A stretch of 64,000 nucleotides of DNA, from positions 1-64,000 of the forward strand of contig MU864015.1 in NCBI GenBank assembly GCA_033296885.1, written 5' to 3'. Source of the stretch: Triangularia verruculosa (Eukaryota > Ascomycota > Sordariomycetes > Sordariales > Podosporaceae). Under the pieces are notes generated by a model. The model searched no databases. It had not been told where the DNA came from and saw only the letters and a list, made by a program, of their open reading frames with translations. Made by a program: the position numbers and the translations under genes. Below are positions 57,286 to 64,000 of the stretch, one piece after another; the first letter of the stretch is position 1; every line of letters starts with the position of its first letter.

Positions 57286-59001
57286 TCATCCATCCATCTC
57301 AACATCCGGATCAACCTCAGTTCCCAAATCTCTGTCCTCCAAGAACCGTCGTCCTCTCAATTCCACGGGCAGATACTCTTGCCTCACTTTGCCATCCTTG
57401 TAGTTGGGTGGGTACTTGTACTCAGCACCATATCCCAAATCTTTCATCAATCTTGTTGGCGCGTTCCTCAAGTGGAGGGGAACAGGAAGACTGGCGACGC
57501 CTGGCTCCTTGAGTGCAGAGAAAGCATTGTTAAGCGCCCTATACGCCCTGGTGCTCTTGGGTGCCAAGCACAACGCCACAGTGCAGTGTGCCAGAGGTAT
57601 TCTGGCTTCGGGCATACCGATCTGCTGAGTGGCCGTATACGTAGCCGTCGCCAGTGGCAACAGAGAGTTGTCTGCCAATCCGACGTCTTCCGACGCAATC
57701 ACCACCATTCTTCGCGCAATAAACAGTGGATCCTCGCCTGACTGCAGCATCCTCGCCAGGTAGTACAGCGCCGCGTCCGAATCTGACCCGCGTACAGCCT
57801 TGTGAAAAGCCGAGATGGTATCATAATGCTGATCTCCTGCCCGGTCATACACCAATGTTTTGGTCAAGGCGGCTTTGATGTCCTCTTTTGTCAATGCAGC
57901 CTCTCCGCCCCCTTGTAGTCTCGTCGTCAAGGACAATGCCAGTTCCAGCAAATTCAGAGCTGTCCTGGCATCTCCGTCAGCAAAGGCCGATAGGTACGTC
58001 AACAATTCCTCGTCGATCAACGGACTGAGCTCCATCCCTCCTTCCACAATCTCGGCCTGTATGGCTCTGACCAATATCCTCTGTAGGTCCTCCCTCGTAA
58101 GTGGTGCTAGCGTAAACGTCCTGCATCGACTGAGCAGCGCCGCCTGGACCTTGAAACTGGGGTTCTCCGTTGTGGCTCCGATTAACGTAATGGTCCCCGC
58201 TTCTACCGGCTTTAAAAACACATCCTGTTGGGTCTTGCTGAATCTGTGAATCTCGTCGCAAAATATGATGGTCTTCCTTCCCGTCAAGTTGAGCTCGCTG
58301 GCTGCTTCCGCAAAGAATTTCTTGACCTCGGCAACTCCCGTGCTGGTGGCATTGAGCTCGATAAACCTGCTGCCTACTCGGCGGGCGATACACCTTGCTA
58401 TTGTCGTCTTTCCTGTTCCCGACCCTCCCCACAATATCATGGATGGCACTCTGTCCGTTTCGATCAATGACCTCAACACCCCGTTGGGCCCAACCAGATC
58501 CTGTCCAAAAACGTGGTCGAGTGAGTCGGGGCGCATTCGCTCGGCCAAGGGAGCGGACCGATGGGTCTTGGATCGCTTTGTGAGGGGGGCGGTGCCGGGG
58601 TCTCGCTCACCGGTGCCGTTTGTTAAAAGCGTGTTCGTCTCGACTTCTGCGGGCCTGCTTTCCGCAGCCGGTGAGCTATTAGCTTCATCCCATGTCCTCT
58701 TCTGTCCAGTCTTGTTGCTGCTGTTGTTGTTAAGTTTACTCCCAAAGCCGTTCAGGGGCCGTGGTGTCGATGCCGCGGATACATTGGCGATGGCCTGCCG
58801 TTTCGCGGCTGGGGTTGCAAAGAAATCGACGGCCGTTCGCTTCCTTTGCTGAGTCGATGGCGGTTGAGAGGGAGGATGGTTTGGTGGGGAGGACGCTCGG
58901 TCAGTGGCTTGGTCGTCGAGGAAGGTTTGGCAGCCCGAGTCGATGTGGCTGTTGATCTCCAACGTCTTGACGCCCCTTTGGCAAATGGGGCAAACGACCA
59001 T
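57286..59001 (-). CDS. mgs1: Mgs1/WRNIP1 AAA+ ATPase (replication fork maintenance)
   Basis: 571 residues, one exon. The N-terminal ubiquitin-binding zinc finger (UBZ4 type) has Cys4, Cys7, His19 and Cys24. A disordered Ser/Thr/Pro-rich linker runs to about residue 145. The AAA+ core has Walker A GGSGTGKTT (192-200), Walker B IIFCDEIHRF (245-254), sensor 1 GATTENPSF (275-283) and an SRC arginine finger (292). The C-terminal tetramerisation region includes YHTISAFHKAVRGSDPDAALYY-type sequence (about 405-425). The family (yeast Mgs1, human WRNIP1, bacterial RarA) acts at stalled forks and binds ubiquitinated PCNA. Zinc finger and ATPase are both intact, so the gene looks functional. Confidence 0.95.
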   Translation of the reverse strand: MVVCPICQRGVKTLEINSHIDSGCQTFLDDQATDRASSPPNHPPSQPPSTQQRKRTAVDFFATPAAKRQAIANVSAASTPRPLNGFGSKLNNNSSNKTGQKRTWDEANSSPAAESRPAEVETNTLLTNGTGERDPGTAPLTKRSKTHRSAPLAERMRPDSLDHVFGQDLVGPNGVLRSLIETDRVPSMILWGGSGTGKTTIARCIARRVGSRFIELNATSTGVAEVKKFFAEAASELNLTGRKTIIFCDEIHRFSKTQQDVFLKPVEAGTITLIGATTENPSFKVQAALLSRCRTFTLAPLTREDLQRILVRAIQAEIVEGGMELSPLIDEELLTYLSAFADGDARTALNLLELALSLTTRLQGGGEAALTKEDIKAALTKTLVYDRAGDQHYDTISAFHKAVRGSDSDAALYYLARMLQSGEDPLFIARRMVVIASEDVGLADNSLLPLATATYTATQQIGMPEARIPLAHCTVALCLAPKSTRAYRALNNAFSALKEPGVASLPVPLHLRNAPTRLMKDLGYGAEYKYPPNYKDGKVRQEYLPVELRGRRFLEDRDLGTEVDPDVEMDG

Positions 59002-59696
59002 CCTGCCGTTCCCGTGAAGAGATGTAGTGAGGCGGATAAAACAGTGACGGACGGGAAAAACAGCGGCAGCCGTGCGCTTGTGATGTGGTGCGAGCCAGAA
59101 GGGACCGAAAATGACGATAGCGGCGCGTCTTTAGGGGAGCAAGGTTTAATGGATCTGGGGAGACGCGATCTGGGGGCTCAGTGCGGGACGGTCCCTGCAG
59201 AACGTGCTTCTCGCAGGATCCGCCACCTTGGTTCGGTAATTCGCACGGCTTGGCTGGGCGGTGTGGGGCAGCCCCCCCCAACACCAAGTTTGGGAGATCA
59301 AACAGTCATCTCACGCCAACGGCTACGGTCACGATATTTGTAGCTTTGCTTTGCTCATGAAGAGTAACATAGGAAGTTGACAAAGACCGCTGCTCAGAAA
59401 TAGGCGCAATGCCATCAATGGAGACTTCAGTCGGAATCTGCTTTGTATTTATATATCTCATGCCGGATGAAAGTTTACAATTCTAGCAAGACACCGGGTC
59501 GTTGAGACCCAGAGAAACACCAAACGCCCTGCCAAACGCCCAACTTCATGCAAGTATTTTGTACATGCCTCCCATGGTACCAGAAGTCTAATGATGTCTG
59601 TCTAACCAGCAGAAAGAAACCCCCCCAAACAACCCTTCATGCCCTCAGCGTGGAATCGCCTTCGAAACGCAGACATCTATGTAGTCATGTGAACAG
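59002..59696. other. Intergenic DNA, no gene seen
   Basis: It holds the mgs1 promoter and the isa1 3' flank. Nothing else was recognised. Confidence 0.45.
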
Positions 59697-60494
59697 TCAC
59701 ACCATGAACGACTCGCCACATCCACACTGCTCCTCTGCTTACTGTTAGTATCTTGTTCTGGATGAAAGGGCACCCGATAATCACTCACTGATGTTGGGAT
59801 TTCGGAATACGAAGCGCTGGCTGAGCTTATCCTCTATCCAGTCCATCTCGCTTCCGATAATGCTGAAGAGCGCCTTGCTGTCGATCAACACCTTTACCCC
59901 ATCCTGCTCGACCGTCTCGTCGAAGGCGCCTGGCTTCTCCACAAACTCGAGATGGTATGCCAGACCCGAGCATCCCCGGTTACGTACACCGACCTTGATG
60001 AGCTTGGGATCTGGTTGGTCGAGAAGAGCACGTAGTTGGTCTACGGCGGCGGGGGTGAGCTTCATCGCTGCTTTGCGGGGAGCGCGCAACTTGGACCGCG
60101 GCCTTGGTGATGGCGCCGACGGCGAGGCTGCTGCTTGCGATGGTTGCGCACTTGACGAGGCCTGGTTGGGCGTGGTTGCGAAAGTTGACTTGGACTGTTG
60201 GGCTTCTCTCTCTGGTAGAGACGAGGCAGGGTCTAACGGCGCCTGTGGCTCTATTGGTGGGCGGGTCTCATGTACTCTCGGCAGCGTGGGAGACTGGACA
60301 TTTTGTGTGATGGAGGTATCCGGAGTGGAAGCATTGCGCGGTGCGGGCGGTGGATGCGAAGGTAAAGAGTAAGACTGGAAAGCGGCGGCGAGCTGGGCCG
60401 GCGTCGACGAGAATTGGCGTTGGCTGCTTCGGAAGAAGCTGCGGCGGCAAGCCAGGCACGCCGCCCTCCGGGCTACTAAGCTGGGCACCCTCAT
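59697..60494 (-). CDS. isa1: Mitochondrial iron-sulfur assembly protein Isa1 (A-type carrier)
   Basis: Two exons: 60494-59789 and 59734-59697. The 54 bp intron begins GTGAGT, has an ACTAAC branch point and ends AAGCAG. The product has 247 residues. The ATG at 60494 opens an Arg-rich presequence (MRVPSLVARRAACLACRRSF) ending near FSSTPAQ. A Pro/Ser-rich linker follows, then the HesB/IscA domain: MKLTPAAVDQLRALL, NRGCSGLAYHLEF (first conserved Cys), and VKVLIDSKALFSIIGSEMDW. The tiny last exon supplies the two other ligands in EQCGCGESF. Isa1 works with Isa2 in making [4Fe-4S] clusters. A predictor that missed the 12-codon last exon would lose two of three cysteines. Confidence 0.93.
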
Positions 60495-60930
60495 TCTGAT
60501 GGCGAGAAAATGCGATTCGAGAATATTCGTAGGAGTAACGAGGTTCGAGATTATGGCAGCATGGGAATTGCGTCGCAGATATGGGGGATTTGTCAACTTC
60601 GGTGCAGCGGCAAATGTGAAGCAGCAACCGACAGCTTCTGATCAATCAGCCGGAGTGATGACATGACGCCAAGAGCCTGCCGCGACTGGTTCCCCGTCGG
60701 CCAATCAGCGGATGGCCATTTGGAATGCATGCAAGACGCACGAGCCACATTGCTTTGTGTGACAGAAGGTGAATTGTTGGAGTCTCGGATCAAGATGCCA
60801 AAAGTCGAAAACAATACACGATATGGTATCCTCAACCCGCAAATCCCAAACTCCGAAGCTATACAGTCATCCCATTTTCAAACTCGGGTGCGCCGCCGTC
60901 GCCCTGTTCAAACGTAAGAATACCCCAGGC
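60495..60930. other. Intergenic DNA, no gene seen
   Basis: Upstream of isa1 and downstream of the ARMH3-like gene. No further gene was recognised. Confidence 0.45.
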
Positions 60931-63243
60931 TCACCGGGAGATCAGGATTCCCACATCCCCCACAGCCTGTCTCCCCATCTTCTTCAGCAGTGTTCGTTCA
61001 TCTGCCTCTCTGTACTTTTCCCAGCTGTCCAGGCCCTCCTTGGCCTGAATACTGAGCGTCTCATAACCCTGCTTGATCACCTCTGCCACTTGTAAGCTCG
61101 TCAGCTGACCCCCTGTCCTCTTGCCCTTGACCGCTTTTGATCCATCAGTCCCCAGCATCTCCTTGTAGTGCACGCTGACGCTCACCAACGTGTCAATGGA
61201 ATTGCTCGCCCGGTTAGCCAGCCCGTAGGTATCTCGGAACTTGATTAGCACCTCTCCGGTTTCAACGACCTTGTAAAACAGATCATCATATGCTGCCGGT
61301 GTGGGCAAGAATGTCTCACCCGCCGACAACCCCAAGGCAAGAAGGTTCACCACGTGGTCCAGCAGTGTGTTGATGTGACTCAACCCCTTCAGGTCAGATG
61401 CATACGTCGTCAAGAATCGGATTAGACTGAGCAAGGACCGGAATAAGTCAGCCCAGTGATATTGCAGTCGAGTTCGTGACCGAGACATGTAGCTGATGAT
61501 TCGTAGCAAGATGCCGACACAGAGGGTATAGAGACCAACATCCAGCCTCCGTCGCAGGTTGTGGTTGATGGCATCAATCATGGTGTCCATGACCGCTGTG
61601 GCAACCACCCTCTCTGACCGAAGCAGTGGGAGATACGGGGATCGCTGCCGGCAAAGTCTGACCGGCACTTTGCTTTCGTCCGAACACATTCGTTTGCAGA
61701 GAACGGGGTCCTCGATAAGTAACCGGAAGACCATGAGATTCAGGTGACAATACAATGTGGCTCTCTGAGAGAGGTGTGCGTGCTGGAGAAGGTAGGATGT
61801 GAGGGAAATGAAGCTGGCAAAAGGGGAATCTTCCCCTTTTTCCGTCGTCGGCGCACCAGCCACTAGCTCCAAACTGAAAAGCTTATTGGCATGGCTAAAG
61901 TCGTATGTTGCAAGCAGAACTGCGGCTTCCTCTCCTGGTCTTTTAACTATTAGTCAATGGTCGATTCTCCATGAAGAAAACAACATTCACTCACAGCTCA
62001 GCAAACATTGTCTTGGCCGTGTCGGCATCATATACGGGTTTAGGCGGCGGCTTTCCTCCTGGCGCGATAGCCCCCAGCCCAATCTTGTTCAGCGTGTTTG
62101 CCAAGGTCCACCCTTCTGGCAGGTCCTCCTGGATGTCGATGTACTGATCCCGGAGCTTCCGACACGTTTTCCCCACGCTCTTGACGATATCCTTGATGAC
62201 TCGCTCATTCACAAAATCGTTCAAGCGCATCTGATACGGGTTCTGAAACTCAAATTTGTTGTAGTTGGCCAATAGTCCCAGCAGCATGAACGGCCGCGTT
62301 ATCCTCGTCTCGTCGTCGGAATTGTGGAGAGAAGCTTGCGATTGAATACACTAGATCCGTCAGCATAAACTCCTCGCTGGACCCCAAGAATTTGAACATA
62401 CACTTATTATGGCTGGGAACAGATCCCTCTGGATGAAGTAGGTGAGCAGGCTCGTCTGGTACGCCCCTGAAGCCACGGCAAGCGCTACTTCCACCGCCCG
62501 CCGCTGCAAATCAACCGTATAGGTGCAATTCGACTTTCCCCTGGGTTGTTGCTGTGGTGGCGCTGGTCCATCCGCTTGCTGCTTCTGATCTTGCACGTGG
62601 CCAACGCCGTGCGGACAGCACTCAAGCCCCGGCCCCCGTCCGCCCCGTATCAGACCCTCCAATGCCGCAACAAAGTCTCCAAACACGGTATCGATCTGAT
62701 CCAACCCGGCCAGAACCTCAATGATATCCGAGCTCGGATTCGTGTATCTCTTTCCCAGCACGCAGGTCATAAACGTAGACAGGGTGTCCAGCGCATGGAG
62801 ATCTCCCACTCCGTACGGCTGTCGCAAAGCATGTGTCGCCCTGGAAAAGAGTTGCCTCGTCTGGCTTGAGAGGTGGAGAAGGTCGCTAACGGGGATTTCG
62901 TCGAGCATGTGCTTCAAGCTGGCGCGATCCGGACGCAGGAGGAAGAACTCCTTCCAGAAACCTTCGGGCTTTTCGGGAGACGCATCTTCGTCGTCCTATA
63001 GACACAGCCGTCAGTATTCGGGCCTGCTCAATCCATCGTTCGTAGAGCGGATTGACGGTTAAAAGAAAGGGAGCAGCTGACCTGTTGGCAGAAACAAAGT
63101 CAGTTGCGTGGGACTCGGCAGATTGCCAGATCACCCGGCACCGTTCCAGGCAGACGAACCTTGAAAAGTGCTTCATAGAGCCTGACGATTTTGGGCTGGA
63201 ACACCTCGGGTCGCGGCTGGTGTGTTAGAGGAGAGGGCTCCAT
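60931..63243 (-). CDS. ARMH3 (C10orf76)-like protein, DUF1741
   Basis: Four exons: 63243-63160, 62995-62404, 62334-61995 and 61939-60931. The last two introns are 69 and 55 bp with a clean GCTGAC or ACTAAT branch point, and all phases agree. The first intron (164 bp) is less certain and could hide a small exon. The product has about 674 residues. It follows ARMH3 order: KIVRLYEALFK, then DEDASPEKPEGFWKEFFLLR, SLLTYFIQRDLFPAII, MLLGLLANYNKFEFQNPY, and a C-terminal DUF1741 part with RTRLQYHWADLFRSLLSLIR and GETFLPTPAAYDDLFYKVVE. The human protein helps recruit PI4KB at the Golgi. The fungal role is inferred by homology only. It is all-helical, with no membrane segment. Confidence 0.88.
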
Positions 63244-63726
63244 GAGTATGTCTCCCGCAGTTGATCTGATTGTGGTTGGAAATTGGGGCTCGTGGTTGGG
63301 GTCGGGATCGGGACAGCGTCGCGTTCGGTTGGCATGTTTCAACGCACCGGCCTGCTCCCTGAAAGAAATGGAAACACAGTGCGCGTCTGTCAAGTGGGGG
63401 CGGTTGATTGGTGCTCCTTGGCGGTGCTTAGACAGTGCGGTCGACACGGTGTCGATCGTTCCTCTGTAGGGCTGAAACCAGACGAGAGCATGCACCACCA
63501 GTCTATATACAGCCCGATCAACTGTAAGTTCGCCCATGACAACAAAGTTCGATTCATAATACCTTGGGATGTAGGATCCCCAAGCTCCGTTGCGTGTTTC
63601 GTCAGGCCTCTGACCAGCTTCCACCATCCAAGTCCGTCTAGTATGTCCCTCCATTTTCGGCGGTGGTCTCTCCTCTCCACCTGCCCATCTCTATCCTACC
63701 AGGATCCTTGTCTCTACATATGCACC
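63244..63726. other. Divergent upstream region
   Basis: About 0.5 kb between the ARMH3-like start and a possible plus-strand gene at the window end. No other gene was recognised. Confidence 0.4.
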
Positions 63727-64000
63727 ATGGCAAAAAGTCCCATCCTCCATCTTGTCAACTCCGAAGCCTCCTTTTTGTCTTTCCTCTACCACACAAGGCA
63801 CTGATACAAAAGTAACAACAGCCACCGACGTGACCCCAGCCCCCGCCGCTCTGCCCTCCTCCAAAAAAGAAGATGACGGCAAGTTGAAACAAGAGATTTC
63901 GCTAGTGGATATTCCCGGGAATGCGTAGGCTATTATGAGACAGTAAAGGATTGTAAACACCAAAACTTCCAAGTGCAGGGTCGGGTGTCAAAGAAACCGC
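63727..64000 (+). other. Possible start of an SRP-receptor-beta-like gene, truncated by window end
   Basis: Two plus frames suggest coding. From the ATG at 63727 a short frame reads MAKSPILHLVNSEASFL and stops at 63804. A second frame then reads SSKKEDDGKLKQEISLVDIPGNA, followed by a possible intron (GTAGGC... from about 63927). LVDIPG matches the G3 motif of SRP receptor beta GTPases (DxPGxxxLR). No P-loop GxxxxGKT is visible upstream, the nearest being TMAKSPIL. The match is weak, and the piece may be a decayed gene or chance. Confidence 0.25.

Noticed and set aside
57169..57741. Plus-strand open frame of 190 residues
   Set aside because: It lies antisense to the C-terminal part of mgs1 and shows no recognisable protein features.
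63283..63804. 173-residue plus frame upstream of the window end
   Set aside because: It is open by chance across the first exon antisense and the divergent promoter. Only its last part, from 63727, has any suggestion of coding.

Overview
The window looks like a contig from a filamentous ascomycete (Pezizomycotina, probably a Sordariomycete). Genes carry 46-69 bp spliceosomal introns with GT...AG ends and CTAAC/CTGAC branch points. Mitochondrial and secretory targeting peptides are easy to see. The left half bears the footprint of repeat-induced point mutation (RIP): old genes whose Trp and Gln codons have become stops and whose Cys and Asp codons have become Tyr and Asn.

Left half, 1-33 kb: an AT-rich graveyard. 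It holds a 2.34 kb tandem duplication (4732-9384) with an RGG-rich Gag-like tail, a dead Fot1/pogo DDE transposase (9590-10848), and an 8.19 kb Ty3/gypsy chromovirus with two 400 bp LTRs and a 5 bp target duplication (13573-21759). A younger, nearly unmutated 533 bp solo LTR is nested inside the gypsy pol (18005-18537). The gypsy element landed just after the start codon of an ankyrin-repeat gene, whose body continues in frame at 21765-23822. Further right are two minisatellites, a degraded conserved hypothetical, and a RIP-damaged DUF3435 (Starship captain-like) tyrosine recombinase (29253-31475).

Middle, 33-40.5 kb: an unusual block bracketed by interstitial telomere-like repeats, TTAGGG x3 at 33020 and a 20 bp CCCTAA-derived repeat x4 at 40417. 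Between them three intronless genes lie on the minus strand: a degenerate DEAH-helicase-like protein whose catalytic motifs are lost, a 174-residue protein starting only 50 nt after its stop, and a protein with an RGG/NQ-rich tail and an internal frame break. I do not recognise this set. It is the best candidate here for an undescribed system.

Right half, 40.5-64 kb: ordinary gene-dense euchromatin. It holds secreted dipeptidyl peptidase IV, a divergent pair for mitochondrial sulfide oxidation (sulfide:quinone oxidoreductase and an ETHE1-like persulfide dioxygenase), an RNase H-domain protein, a small secreted protein, a seven-exon MFS anion permease, a secreted protein with a GPI-like tail, Mgs1/WRNIP1, mitochondrial Isa1 and an ARMH3 (C10orf76)-like protein. 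Among them are young pseudogenes: a divergent pair of broken fragments with a 173 bp insertion flanked by a 12 bp target duplication, and a decayed PDR-type ABC transporter.
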